Shown here: in pieces, positions 8,780 through 19,850 of the stretch
Layout: every line of letters starts with the position of its first letter
Numbering within the stretch: position 1 is the first letter of the stretch
Source: Phoronis australis
Taxonomy: Eukaryota > Phoronida > Phoronidae
Direction of reading: 5' to 3'
Assembly: GCA_002633005.1 (NCBI GenBank)
Contig: NMRA01000545.1
Span: forward strand, 155,690 to 219,689
Length of the DNA: 64,000 nt
The notes under the pieces: generated by a model
Database searches by the model: none
Told to the model about the DNA's origin: nothing
Seen by the model: the letters and a program-made list of their open reading frames with translations, nothing else
Program-made: the position numbers and the translations under genes

Positions 8780-9969
8780 CGCGACTCGTACATGTATATA
8801 CATATATATTCAAGGTGTGAACGCCCATTGTAACCTCTATGTATTTAAGCTACGGAGATTATTAGATTGAATTTGTGATATTGGTTTTTGACGTGTGTTA
8901 ATGTTTGGTTATGGAAAAAGAAAATAAAAAATATTGGAATAATCGGAATTATTTATGTTAAACTTACGACAGAGGTAGTGTTGGTCCAGAAATTTTAGAC
9001 AACTTCAGAGGATGGATAATCTACAAAATAAAAAAAATAAAGAAAGAAAAAAAGAATATAAAATCTTGCATATCAAATATAGACGGTTGATCAAACAACA
9101 ACAAAGGATCGAGCACCAACGAAATTTCTAAAAAAATTGTAAAGTGAAGAGTTAAGAAAATGATAACTAACCGCTAACTTGCAAACTCTGATCTCGGAAT
9201 GGTTTGCAGGTTGTAGACTCCGTCAAATCTCAACTCAGTTTCCTAATATCTCCGGCGTTTGAGGTTTTTTATATACGAAGTGAGTAGCCTCGTTAATGTA
9301 CATAGACAATAAATAATTGATGTGGCATGTACGCGTAGGTTGGTTCAAAATGCAGGTCATGCATCGAGTATAAAGAAAGGCATTTGACTTTCGAAAGTTC
9401 TGAAAAGATCCGGAATGTTATTAAAGCAGAAGGATTAGAATTATACGTATTCGAATTGCACTTTATTGACCCTGTATACAGTAATCTATGTGTCAGCCCA
9501 GACTTTATGGAAAAGTTATACAAGAAATGTAAGTCATCCAGTATACAATTAATCTGAAGAGCCCGGACATTTAATAATTGGGTCTTAATAATTGACAACT
9601 GGTACGGGTAACGGTGTCTGAACGTCTGGATAAATTTCGTAGTGTATTGGAATGTACTGTTATTAATACAAGTTTAAATCCTATCAGTTTTTCGCTCTGT
9701 TTTAGCTGGTCGCATCTTATTAGTAATATAAGTACGATTCGTTTAGTTCCGTCCGTACCTTGGATAGTTATACGCGACATCTGTTGTTGAGTTGGGTGAT
9801 TATCATCTTTTTTGGTTTATACGCGAACAAACAATATATAACGACGACACTCACTTCATTGGGGGGACACGAAATAAGTTTTGTTCTTGGCAGCAGCGTC
9901 ATCCCTACTTTGTTGAAGAAACACAACGTCTTTTTAGGGTCAGAACATCCGGGTTATGAACGGTGCCAC
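8780..9969. repeat. Right terminal inverted repeat region of the Polinton palindrome
   Basis: This is the reverse complement of 3143-4333. The match runs outward to CGGTGCCAC at 9961-9969 and then stops abruptly. The outer 0.8 kb is almost identical to the left arm, whereas 8900-9150 shows several substitutions and length changes in A-rich tracts. A related but diverged fragment lies at 24052-24401. Confidence 0.8.
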
Positions 9970-10217
9970 TACTAAAAAGCACATACTCCATATTAGGTCC
10001 TCTAAATATCTTAATTGTCAGTGTAAATATACTGTGTGTATTCATGACAAAACGTTTTTATTTCATATGAATTAGGTTTTCGCCCGATTTTGTTGTAAAT
10101 CGCACCGTTGCATTTCCGGCCAAACACAGCACTTGCTGTATCAAAGACGGTCTCTGGCTGTAGGCCTACTCTGTAAAAACGACATCTGAAGGAAGGTTAC
10201 AAAATCGAGAAAATGCG
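9970..10217. other. Intergenic spacer
   Basis: No gene or repeat is recognised between the right Polinton arm and the first hAT terminus. It includes one TAGGCCTA octamer at 10161. Confidence 0.5.
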
Positions 10218-12531
10218 CAGTGGCGGATCTACGGGGGAGTTCAGAGGGTTCAAACCCCCCCCCCCTTTGGGCAAGGACCCAAAAATAAAAAAAAACAACA
10301 AAAACGTTTACAGCAAAACAAAAACGGCACCGCTAGCTTGTGTAAACCCCAAGTAAACCAACTTGGAAAAAATTGAGGGGGTTCATTCTGAAAATAAAAT
10401 TTTTTGCATTGTGAATTGCTGAGTCTTCGTGGCTCTTCGGCAAAACGTGCGGAGATCAATTGTACGCGCTTCCGTCGACACTTCTGAAGTAGCCAAGCAT
10501 TTTAGATGGATCCACCGCTGAAAGAGCAGTTCTATAGCTGATTTCTTTAGGTAACTAGCTTCTTTACTCTAAGATATGTTTTGATTTGATTAGGGGAAAT
10601 ACTGTGGTGCCGCAACCCAGATATTCAGCCGAATTGACATGCAACGTTTTTACCTCATCTGTCATGCCGTGTCATTCTACTACACTCCACACGTTTGTAA
10701 CTGATGTATAGTAAAGTTGTCTTGTGCAATATCATACAGTGTACATGTACATGTAATATTTTTGAAAAAAATTCTTTTTCCGAAGAATTGCTATTGTGGC
10801 GGGCGCCGTGGTCTGGTCGCGATACCGTTTGAAGATACACTCTAACAAGTTATGTCTATACAAGGAATGACCAAGGGGGGACTCACATTGACAAAGTGAC
10901 CGCATTCGCAAACAGTGTACAGTACCAGAAATTGCGAGGAGGCTGTTCTTTCACAACAAAGTCTTGCGATGTTCAATAGGCCTCCTAAGGAGCCCTAGTT
11001 CCGACCTCAACACCTACCGTCTTTCTACCTGCAATAAGCACACTGCCGTCTTCCGCAGAAAGGCCCACCCGACGAAACACTCATGCTCATGGGCATTTAT
11101 ATGATGTTAGTACGTCGGGTTTCAAGCGTTCAGACATTGGGACGTTTATTTCGAAAATTGCAAGAGATGCAAATAGGTCCTGGGATACATCGTCAAGGTT
11201 TGAAGTAGTCCACGATGAACGGATCAAATTTAGTTGCGCATGTAAGTCTTTTGAATGGACTTGGCAACCTCAAGGGTCTTAGTGCCAACTGAGCTGCGAA
11301 ACGAGATGCTGACATTGTAGAGGCTTACAAGCTTTTTGACACAGCAGTTGACGAAGTGCAAGCGTTGGGAACAAACATCGAAGATATCTGGGTAGAATGG
11401 TTCCAAGACGAGCAAACCATTGGATTCTATATACAGATTCCTAGGCAGTCTAGACAACATAAGGATAGGACTAACGTATGAGTAACCACTGGGGATTAAA
11501 AGTGTCTAGAGAGAAGTTTTCAATTCCAATTTTTTGACATAGTACACTTTAGGACTCGCGACGGACCAGGCCAGCTTGATTTGTGTAGATGTTGAGTTTC
11601 AGTATACTTCTGGTCCCTCGGCGAACTAGTCTTGCGACTTTTTTTACCAAAGTGTGCTGTGTAAAACTATTTATCTCAGCCAGTACTGTTTGGTCCCGCG
11701 ACAGATCGACTATTTTTATAGAGATAATAAGCACAGGGTTACTCTTGGCCTTTTTGTGTACTCTCATTGTACATCTGGTCCCTCGGCAAACTAGTCCAGT
11801 ATATCTGTTCACCACTGTGCACAGGATGTTTTGGTTTCGTGAAACTTTTTTCAGATGATTTGTTTCCTGATACATTTGAAGTTTTTCAATTGTTGTCAAC
11901 GTGATTCAGCTTAATAAAGTGATACTTAATTATTTATTGTCGCTTTTAATAATAGACTATGAGCTGAGAGCACCATCGTTCGCCAGGTTTTCTCGTAACG
12001 AAACAGAACACATGTTTATTTCCGGACTAACAGTGCAGGTCTTCGTTCTTAAATAACTTGAGGCTGCTGTTACGTGATCATCTGATATTCAAGTTTTTAT
12101 GCCCCGTCGGTGATCCGTATGCTCTTGAATATTTGGAAGTTGTCTAAACCCCTGTATGCACACCACATTTTTCGTATACGACTTTTCGTGCTAAAAAAGG
12201 TGTGTGTAACTAGATGTTCGAACAAGAAATTTTGCTGGTGGCGTGACTCATACCCAGATGTGCACAATATGGTTTCACGAAACTTATGTGCCAAGTTCAT
12301 GTGACGAAATCCAGAAGGGTTTTTTTAATTATCTTAAGAAAAACTTCAGAGACATGTTAAGTGCCAGAAACTTACCAGGATGCATGGAAATTTCACTATT
12401 TGGCTACAAAAACAAAAAATGTCTGACACAGGAGGAGGGAACTCCCCTCTCGTCCTCCCCCCGCTCGGCGCCACGCGCCTAGGATTCGACCTTTGCGGGA
12501 ATCCCTTACTGAAAACGTAGATCCGCCACTG
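10218..12531 (+). mobile_element. hAT-like DNA transposon remnant
   Basis: The left end reads CAGTGGCGGATCTACGGGGG and the right end, at 12517-12531, is the reverse complement of CAGTGGCGGATCTAC, a 15-bp terminal inverted repeat with the CAG start typical of hAT elements. A transposase remnant lies inside in the right orientation (11305-11481). The expected 8-bp target duplication is not preserved. A second inverted match, GGATCCACCGCTG at about 10507-10519, could instead close a 300-bp MITE at the left end, so the 2.3-kb element may be nested or composite. The right end resembles a repeat 5' end in its own right, with C/T-rich sequence at 12430-12470. Confidence 0.5.
11305..11481 (+). pseudogene. 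hAT transposase fragment (ZMYM/52-kDa-repressor-like type)
   Basis: The plus frame reads DADIVEAYKLFDTAVDEVQ, then IEDIWVEWFQDE and IPRQSRQHKDRTNV before a stop at 11479-11481. This matches the pattern of domesticated and mobile hAT transposases of the ZMYM type, in which a DIVxAY helix is followed by W-F and a PRxxxRQxxRxNV motif just before the dimerisation region. Upstream, 11122-11280 is open in places (SDIGTFISKIARD) but not recognised. Only about 58 codons survive, so no function is expected. Confidence 0.5.
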
Positions 12532-13744
12532 AGGAACGACAATCGTCTGCAACAAGGTGAGGAAAACATTAAAAGCATACCTTCGGTTCATCTTTGGTCT
12601 CATACCAAGTGATTATAATAGTAAGCATTCACATGCGCATTTTTCAAGTCTTTCTTCATTCACAGGAGGCGTTATTAACGGCCAGCTACAATAACGTCAC
12701 AGTTCATCAGTCGTGCCACTGCCAGTTATGCAAGGGGAAAATGGATCCAGTGCTGGTCTTACGGGTTTTAGTCGCATTTTGCATGCACACCTGGGGTTAG
12801 CTTGCTACTTGTGTCAAAATCGTGACTTTGGTTGATCCCAGTACACTTATGTGCATCAATTAAAGATATCTGTTTACGACCTAGTTGTTTCAGATGATAT
12901 TACGGAACTTGTTAAACTGTCACCATTGCAGTAATAAATGTTCCTCCCGAAATATCCAGTCATTGTTGTTATTTGATGCATTATTCGATAGTGATGGGAT
13001 TACAGACAAATGAAGGAAAGAACCTTTAAAGCTATCAAATTTCGAACTGAAACATCTCATATGGTTCAATTTCACCCTTCCCATGCTGAAGAAGGGACCT
13101 CTAATTTTGTTCTTAAATCGTACTACCTGTTATGTTTTAGGGACACGACGTTGCGTTTTAGCCAACCTTTACCCCCAAATTGTACCTTTTGTGGAAAAAA
13201 GAGAATGCTATAGATACAAAACAGAGTTGAAGTACTAAGTCTAAGTTTTATTAGGTAAAAATTTATGAATTCTAAAAATGTTCAAGTTGAGTAAATAGTT
13301 TTGTATTTAGGACCAAAAAAGTTAGAGGCATGAATAAATGTTTTAAATAACCTAAGGAGACTGCATACCAACCGTGAAATACGGACCCATACAATGGCTC
13401 TTATACTCTCCCGTACTCTTATGGCCATATTCACAAATATATGGGATAATAAATGCTATGAAACCTTGTAAGTTGAATTAAAAGGGATATTATCGTGCTT
13501 ACGCTTGAAAGTGTATACTTGGGGTTATCGTTGAATGGGAGAGTCGGAGAGACTAGTTATAAGCTTTGACCAGAGGTATAAATCAACATAATCCCGTTGT
13601 TTTTTGTTTTTTTTTTTGTTTTTTTTTTGATTTGACTACAAATCGCCAATTTTCGACGTTGTCTCCTAGACGGTCGCTGAATTCAAGGTTGGTGCCCTTG
13701 GTCTTTTAAAAGAGCTAAACACTCTTCACTAAATGCTATTTTTA
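12532..13744. other. Intergenic region without recognisable genes
   Basis: Short open frames occur by chance, but none has recognisable motifs. There is a poly-T-rich stretch at 13598-13630. I see no repeat shared with the rest of the window. Confidence 0.5.
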
Positions 13745-13820
13745 TACGTTGAGATTTGACTCAGCGGTAGTAAGAGCGGTCTGTGAAGTTGATGGGTTCA
13801 CATTCGCTCTATCACTAATT
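13745..13820 (+). repeat. tRNA-like sequence, possibly a SINE head
   Basis: GACTCAGCGGTAG followed by AGAGCG resembles a tRNA A box and D-arm, and about 30 bases later GATGGGTTCACATTC resembles a B box and T-arm. The 5' and 3' ends do not form a convincing acceptor stem, so this is more likely a tRNA pseudogene or SINE-derived piece than a tRNA gene. Confidence 0.3.
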
Positions 13821-14548
13821 TCTGCAAAAATTACTCCACCTCTCACTAATAATATATCTTTAAAACACAACACGCAATTGAGTCGTCTATCGATCAGCTC
13901 TTTGGCGTATGAAACGAAACATCACTTGGCCAACACGTGGCGTGTATGAAGACTAATAATTCTTACATGTCGGAAACTTCATGGATTTAATGCATTTTGC
14001 TCGCAAGTTTAATATCCTGCCGTCAATCTTCCGCGTAATCTTTGTTTTCATAACTTATTTTTGTGACGATATAATTTTGCATCATCTAGACCAGCATTGA
14101 CGAATGAAAAACGAGTTTCCCGCATTGTTTATCCATATCTCTCGTCGAAACTAAATCTCTAATTGTCTAGACGGAGACACCGATGTGTAAATCACCTAAG
14201 TGATGAGCAAATTGTTTTGTAATTACCGACTGTAGAAAGGTTGTTTTCGAGTAATTTTGCGTGGCAGTTCAACTTCGAACACCGTTTAGTGAAATTGCTG
14301 GTTACGAGGAATCCGATATCGATGCAACCAAGAAAGCAGACCCGTTATAGCATCTGTAAAGTAACAACAGTTACGGCCGATTATTTACTTTGTTCCCAAA
14401 AACTCCTGCAGTCTAGAAATTCTCGCGAAACTTGAGGAAACTCCTACTTGACAGTTTGAAGGCGATTATCTTCGGATAGAGGACATATATTGGCAGACTG
14501 CATTGATGTTCAACTCTTGTCTGTAGTGAACGGCATACTACAAGTAAT

Positions 14549-15460
14549 ATGAATGCTTCTGGTAACAGGACGGCTTGGTTTCTTAACGACCAAGTTTCTG
14601 TGTATTTCATTTCTGCCAGAGTGGTAATGCAAGTGTTTTGGATGTTTTATATATCACTCAGCAACGGATTAATCATTTTCTGCATTCTGAAATATAAACT
14701 CTGGAAAAAGTCCTACAATGTTTTTATCGTCGGTCTTGCATTTACCGATCTTCTTGTGGGCACCGTAGTCTTACCCATAGACATTTGGCGTAAGCTTGGT
14801 GTCCGCCTGTTGTGGGCTGCTAACGGATCGCCCACTGGACTGGAAGCGTCTCTGTCCGGTTGCCTTTTTCTCATCTTCATCTCCGTTTTGCCGTTACTTT
14901 GTTCATACGTAACCATCGTTTTCATTTCGTTGGACCGTTTTATCAGTATAGTTTCCCCGCTTCGCCATCACGCAATTTCAAGTCCGGTCAAGAATGGTAT
15001 ATGTGTATTGATCGGGTTTATGTCGATGGCCAGTCTTCTGGGAGCCTCTTGTCTGATACCGGTCATTTCCACAAACGCAAGGCCTTACGACCCCTTTACA
15101 GAGAGGTGTACGTACAACCTACTGCCCAATAATATGAGGAGTGTCATTAGCGTCGCATTGGCTATCGTGTTATGCGTTAGCTACTTCTGCCACATTTTCG
15201 TTGCCTGTAAAGCGTGTCGGTCGCGAAACGCCATCGCTCCGTCGAATTTAACAGCGGAAATTAATCGAAAGATCAAAACTGCAAAGGGGACATTTCTGAT
15301 TTTGGTTACGTTCACTGTCTGCATTATGCCTTCTGTGGTGCTCAAAGCTTTGCCGATTACGAAGAACTATACACTTACCATAGAGTACATCGATTATGTG
15401 TTTGTGGATATAATTTATCTAAATTCTGCGTTCAATCCACTTATATACACTTATTCGTAA
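14549..15460 (+). CDS. Intronless rhodopsin-class GPCR, copy A, truncated after TM7
   Basis: This 303-residue protein has seven membrane segments in one exon. Landmarks are N-glycosylation sites at Asn2 and Asn6, Asn39 in TM1 (SNGLII), Asp67 in TM2 (LAFTDLL), Cys105 at the start of TM3 and Cys187 in the second outer loop (expected disulfide), DRF at 129-131 in place of DRY, Pro261 in TM6 within CIMP (CWxP lacking the Trp), and NPLIY at 296-300 in TM7. The usual TM4 Trp is not seen. The frame stops three codons after NPLIY. A nearby pair of single-base changes would explain this, because a receptor-like tail then continues in the original frame to 15556. It could be a truncated receptor, a pseudogene or a sequencing error. 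The ligand is unknown; it resembles the lineage-expanded orphan receptors of marine invertebrates. Confidence 0.85.
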   Translation: MNASGNRTAWFLNDQVSVYFISARVVMQVFWMFYISLSNGLIIFCILKYKLWKKSYNVFIVGLAFTDLLVGTVVLPIDIWRKLGVRLLWAANGSPTGLEASLSGCLFLIFISVLPLLCSYVTIVFISLDRFISIVSPLRHHAISSPVKNGICVLIGFMSMASLLGASCLIPVISTNARPYDPFTERCTYNLLPNNMRSVISVALAIVLCVSYFCHIFVACKACRSRNAIAPSNLTAEINRKIKTAKGTFLILVTFTVCIMPSVVLKALPITKNYTLTIEYIDYVFVDIIYLNSAFNPLIYTYS

Positions 15461-17108
15461 TCCGAAATACGGAAGTTCGTAACGAAAGTCTTGTGTTTGA
15501 TTGCCAGAAAGTACCGCATAGGGACATCAACGTTGACAACACAGACAAGACACTAAACGAGCTGTGAATAAACTATCATGAGGTGCAATGTGGACAGGGC
15601 AATATGGATTGCTTCCCCACTGCGGAACATTTAATCTTAACATTCTTTATTCACTGCGACTTAACGTCAGTGGGAACGGTCATTTACTACCGAACTAAAT
15701 TTACAGGGGTATAAAATGTACTCCTCTTCAGAACATGGGATAGACTACCGACGTTAAATTTAGTCCACGACCGGGCTTAACTCTTTGGGGAAGCTTAATC
15801 AACCACACGCAGTACAATGTTCTCGTTGGTTTGACGCGAATTCCCAAGAGCGAAATCGATTATACGCAACTGCATCAGTCTCAGTCGTCGGCTGCCGCGT
15901 TAGCTTAGTGTTATATCTTGTTGAGAAATATCACGAGACGGTTACAAGGAAGTCCGGACTTTAAATTGGTCTCTGGATGAAACTGCAATCCCGATGTAGC
16001 AGTGCAATTTGAATGATCATCTACGTCTTGGTTTCACAATGATCTGTGTCTCATGTCCAATTGTGGTCTTAACCTTATCCTGCGCCAGCGAAGTCAACTG
16101 ACATGCCACTTACCCTATTACAATGCGTTGGGTATTCTCAATCGACTGTGATAAGCTGCAGCTGGCGTGCGTTCAGTAGACGCTAGGACCTAGCTAAAAC
16201 CTAGTCAAAGTCACGTGTTCTCGTTTAAAATGCACGGCAATATCTCAAGTAATCTCGCGAAGTCTTGGTTTTTAGCGAGGTCCCAGCTGACATGCCACTT
16301 ATCCCATTACAATGCGTTGGGTGTTCTCAATCGACTATGATAAGCTGCAGCTTGGCTGCGCTTATGATTTTAATTCAGAATTTGTAAGAGCCCTAGAATG
16401 ATGTTTAGATATGTGAGCATGTGTATTCCATAGTTCACATTTTCCTCTACATTTCTCTGACTTAAACCATATGGCTGTAATTACTAGTTTGGGAGATATT
16501 GGCAGGTTTGTATAAGCGCACACACATAATTTCATCATATGGCTGGAGCCAGAGTGAGAGTATGACAGGGGATCAATTTAGTTTCGCTAAGGCTATGATG
16601 AACATTTGATATGCATATGGTGAAAGTCTCCATTAAACTCTGGACAACTTTTATAGTGGCTTCTTTTCTGTGAAATTAGCATTCCCCATCAATTTCCAAT
16701 TTAAAATAGGTCATAAGTCTGGGTGACCTTCGTAACAGCTTAGTGTACAGCAGTAGTGATGACCTACTTAGCTCAGCACACAGGGAAAGTAGTCTGAATA
16801 GAGGCTCGGCAGGATAAGGGTATTAATCTGTTTACCGCGAGATACTTGTACATGCATTTTTTGTGGCAGCTGCCATGCAGTTCACCTGATTGGAACTCTG
16901 CCAGGCGAATTACGGTTGTTTATCTCAATAATTTAAGGACTGTTGCGCTGCTTTCTTACTCCAGTTTGGCCAAGGGGAAACCAGCTATGGGCATCCCGCC
17001 AAACTGCGTTAAGTGGTTTATCAAGAGTGTGACACTAAGGCAAGAATGGATGCAATCTCAAAGTTACTTCAGTTATACCGCAGATTTAGCGAGGGTCCCG
17101 GACGTCAG
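15461..17108. other. Receptor A 3' region with a 71-bp repeat
   Basis: To 15556 the frame of the receptor tail can still be followed (KFVTKVLCLIARKYR). After that nothing codes. A 70-bp segment starting CTGACATGCCACTTA occurs at about 16098 and again at about 16288, while copy B has it once and a different segment at the second place. A sequence at 16207-16285 recurs at 27465-27545 and in diverged form at 61535-61630. Confidence 0.6.
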
Positions 17109-17440
17109 AATATGTACCCGGCCAGCAAAGGTCCCGGAGCTCAAAATATGTACCAGCGAAGGTCTCGAACCTCAAAATATGTACCAGCGAAGGTCCCGAA
17201 CCTCAAAATATGTACCAGCGATGGTCCCAAACCTCCGCAAAATATGTACCAGCGAAGGTACCGGACCTCGAAATATGTACCAGCGAAGGTCTCGAACCTC
17301 CAAATATGTACCAGCGATGGTCCAGGATATCAAAATATGTACCAGCGAAGGTCCCGGACCTCCAAATATGTACCAAATAAGGTCCCGGACCTCCAAATAT
17401 GTACCAGCGAAGGTCCCGGACCTCCAAATGTGTACCAACA
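17109..17440. repeat. 31-bp minisatellite, copy A
   Basis: There are eleven units starting AATATGTACC at 17109, 17145, 17176, 17207, 17241, 17272, 17303, 17334, 17365, 17396 and 17427. Most are 31 bp with the consensus AATATGTACCAGCGAAGGTC followed by CCGAACCTCAA. One unit is 36 and one 34. As 31 is not a multiple of three, a reading frame passes through all three registers every 93 bp, and the unit has no stop in any forward register. That produces overlapping open frames of 208 and 179 codons, which I do not regard as genes. Confidence 0.9.
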
Positions 17441-18744
17441 TAATTTGGATACTCCAAATAGTTTTAACTTAACCAACTTTCTTCTGTATCAGTGCATCCC
17501 AAGTCAAACCCCCAAAAATAGTCCAGTTAACGCCATAGTCACCGGTGCCTAAATGAACACAAATGGGAGTGACTTGCACGTGTGGTTGTGATTCAAGCAA
17601 GTGTCATTTAAGAGAAATCGAGAAAAGGCGTGGATTTTTGGAAAAAAAAACATGGTGTCAGGTCACGAGATCTCCACTAATGCACCAGAGGCGGTTCTAA
17701 TGCTGTAATGCTGGACACTCCGGTTACTTTGGCGCATAAAAGTCATATATGTGGTTAAAAGCTGCATTTCGCTGCTAATGATACCACTCGAGCTTTGTTC
17801 CAGTTGACAAACCCTATTAAGATGGATTTCGAAAATAGCACACATATTTACCCTGACACAAATGGAACGTTATCATGGTAAAAAATAAAAGGAGTCCCGA
17901 TTTTATGATGATGGCCTTCTCTAGTTTTTTTTTTAGACAGCTAAACAGGGCGGAATGCAGCTTTTAGTAATTACATGTATTTGAATTTCAGTAATGATAA
18001 TTATTTACTGGATTAAATTACATGAGTTTAAAGTTTAAACTTGATTGCAATTTCAAAAAAACTCCGACAAGCATTGTTGACAGCTGTAATTACGGTTCCT
18101 CTGAGAAACCGGTTGGCTACATACATGAACACATGCAGGACTACCTAAGTTCAAGACCATATCCGTAAAGGCTGTTACACTTTCCTAAAATACCATTCTG
18201 TTTTCGTTTTATGCAAATTTAATTTTTTTTTTGTGAAAATCATGAAAGTCTTATTTGATAGCTTCTCATGCAAAAGTGAACAATTGTAAAAACAATTCCC
18301 AATAACGCATATTTTCTGTAAGTTTCACATCAATCCGAACTGACATTTATGAGATAAAATTTTCCGAAGTTACCCAAATTTGGACATTTTTCTATGATCC
18401 TATATAACACTACATTTAAGAAAGATTTCGAATTAACACAGTAATTAGCTTCTTGCCAAACGATAACTACGACCGTAACCAATCAATTAGAGCCATAATT
18501 ACTTTGTTGCCAAATGATAACTACGACCGTAACCAATTACAGCTACAATTACTTAGCTAATTTCCTGATTATGACCGCAATTTCAAGAGAATGAAACTAC
18601 AAGAAAATGTAGTCGGTTTCGCAAAACGTGACGTCACAATGACGTGTTCCTATTGTAAAACAGGTTAGAGTTCTATACAGCTTAATCACGCAGTCACCAT
18701 TTTAGTAGTGAACCTCTTTTAGGTTTTTTAAAAATGCATTCTAT
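17441..18744. other. Non-coding duplicon sequence with a 60-bp tandem repeat
   Basis: No gene is seen. At 18440-18550 a segment containing TGCCAAACGATAACTACGAC occurs twice in tandem; copy B (29625-29690) has it once. A CRE-like GTGACGTCACAATGACG lies at about 18630, and it is conserved in copy B. Confidence 0.6.
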
Positions 18745-19083
18745 GCTTAATCACAGCGCAAAGAGTGATTTGTATTGTGATTGTGGCCGTTTCAAAATCC
18801 CTTGTTGAAGCACGGCCGAAATTGTTTGGTGGCTGGGCAAAATGTGTCCCAAAAATATACACATTTCAACACAGTTCCCGGGATCACTAAGATTCCGCGC
18901 GGGCCTACTGCATGGTTGCACCTTATTTTTAACGTGGGTGTGTCAGTCATGACATGCTCCGTCTGTGTAGTGTGCACGGGAAATGCAAGCAAACTATTCA
19001 GTTTTGAAGGACAAAAATTCATTGCGCAATACTACTGGAAAGTAAAAACATCAAGAAAGTGCAAAGACAACCTTTCGAAATGA
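18745..19083 (+). other. Unrecognised ORF, copy A
   Basis: An open frame of 100 codons (from 18781) reads FQNPLLKHGRNCLVAGQNV and, later, FSFEGQKFIAQYYWKVKT. The copy B version (29861-30265) is longer, 134 codons with an earlier ATG, because of small indels. I recognise no domain. Amino acid changes between copies are not obviously fewer than silent ones, so coding is doubtful; it may be an old transposon piece. Confidence 0.3.
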
Positions 19084-19154
19084 GTTTAATTTGATTTATT
19101 TAAATACTTAAACTTCTTTTCCCATCTACGGCTTGCGAATTTTTAATAATCACT

Positions 19155-19850
19155 AATCTAGCTTCAAAGTCAATAAACAATTTATTGTCATTTGATTTGT
19201 GAGAACATTTGGGGACACTTTGTAGAGCTGTCCGACATTCACTAATATCCTTAAAACTTTTTTCAGATAGACAAAAAATCGTTACGTGTACTTTGCTATT
19301 TGGGGATCTGATGATAGATCGAGTTTTCTCAATGTCAGCCTACAACTAAGTTCAGTGAAGCATCGTAATTTCTTACAAGATTATCTTCTAACTGTCAAAA
19401 ACTCATCTATCAATCATTCGATTTTCGTAGATACATAAACATGTAAATCATAAATCAACAACAAACTCCATGACCAATGCGTTTACCTTGATTTAATGAC
19501 TTTTAATTAAAATTCCTCTTTGATCTCCTGTTTGTGAGTTTAAACGACAAATCTCGAACCTAAGTCAAAAAGCAATGCATTTATTGTCATTTGAATTGTG
19601 AGTATATTTTTGGGAACTGTCCGAATTTTATCAATGTCTTTGAGAGTTATTTCAGGTAGGCAAAAAATCGTCTAAGTGTACTTTAATATTTGGGGACAGA
19701 TTATATAGTTTTTTCAACTTCAAATTGCAAATAAGTTCACTGAAACATCATCAATTCTTACAAGTTTAGTATATAATTGTCAAACCTAATCTATGAGTTG
19801 ATTTTCAATATATGAAAATCTAAATCAGAAACCAACGAATTTGTTAAGGA
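19155..19850. repeat. Diverged tandem repeat of about 400 bp, copy A
   Basis: Two diverged units follow each other: 19155-19465 and about 19555-19850. Shared strings include TTATTGTCATTTGA, GACAAAAAATCGT versus GGCAAAAAATCGTC, GTGTACTTT and AAGTTCA(G/C)TGAA. The same pair occurs in copy B (30310-30960), so this repeat is older than the segmental duplication. Confidence 0.65.

Larger units (their letters stand above)
3143..9969. mobile_element. Palindromic Polinton/Maverick derivative (two inverted copies of one end)
   Basis: The left arm (3143-6450) and the right arm (6742-9969) are inverted copies of one another. Each contains, from outside inward, a terminal-repeat region, an adenain-like protease, a major capsid protein and a small capsid-associated gene. 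This gene set is specific to Polinton/Maverick elements and their virus-like relatives. No polymerase B, integrase or packaging ATPase is visible, so the element is non-autonomous and cannot form particles. The junction is asymmetric: 6451-6741 is present only once and includes the C-terminus of one more gene on the minus strand, so the inversion breakpoint lies at about 6741/6742. The outer parts of the arms are almost identical, while the inner parts have diverged. Confidence 0.82.

Noticed and set aside
10218-10519. A separate 300-bp hAT MITE with its own ends
   Set aside because: The right end GGATCCACCGCTG matches less well than the one at 12531 and the 8-bp flanks (AAAATGCG, AAAGAGCA) differ. 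It is kept only as an alternative within the larger element.
16846-17552. Overlapping plus-strand open frames of 208 and 179 codons, and two minus-strand ones, with repeated decapeptides
   Set aside because: They are produced by the 31-bp minisatellite, which has no stop in any forward register. Copy B does not preserve the frames.
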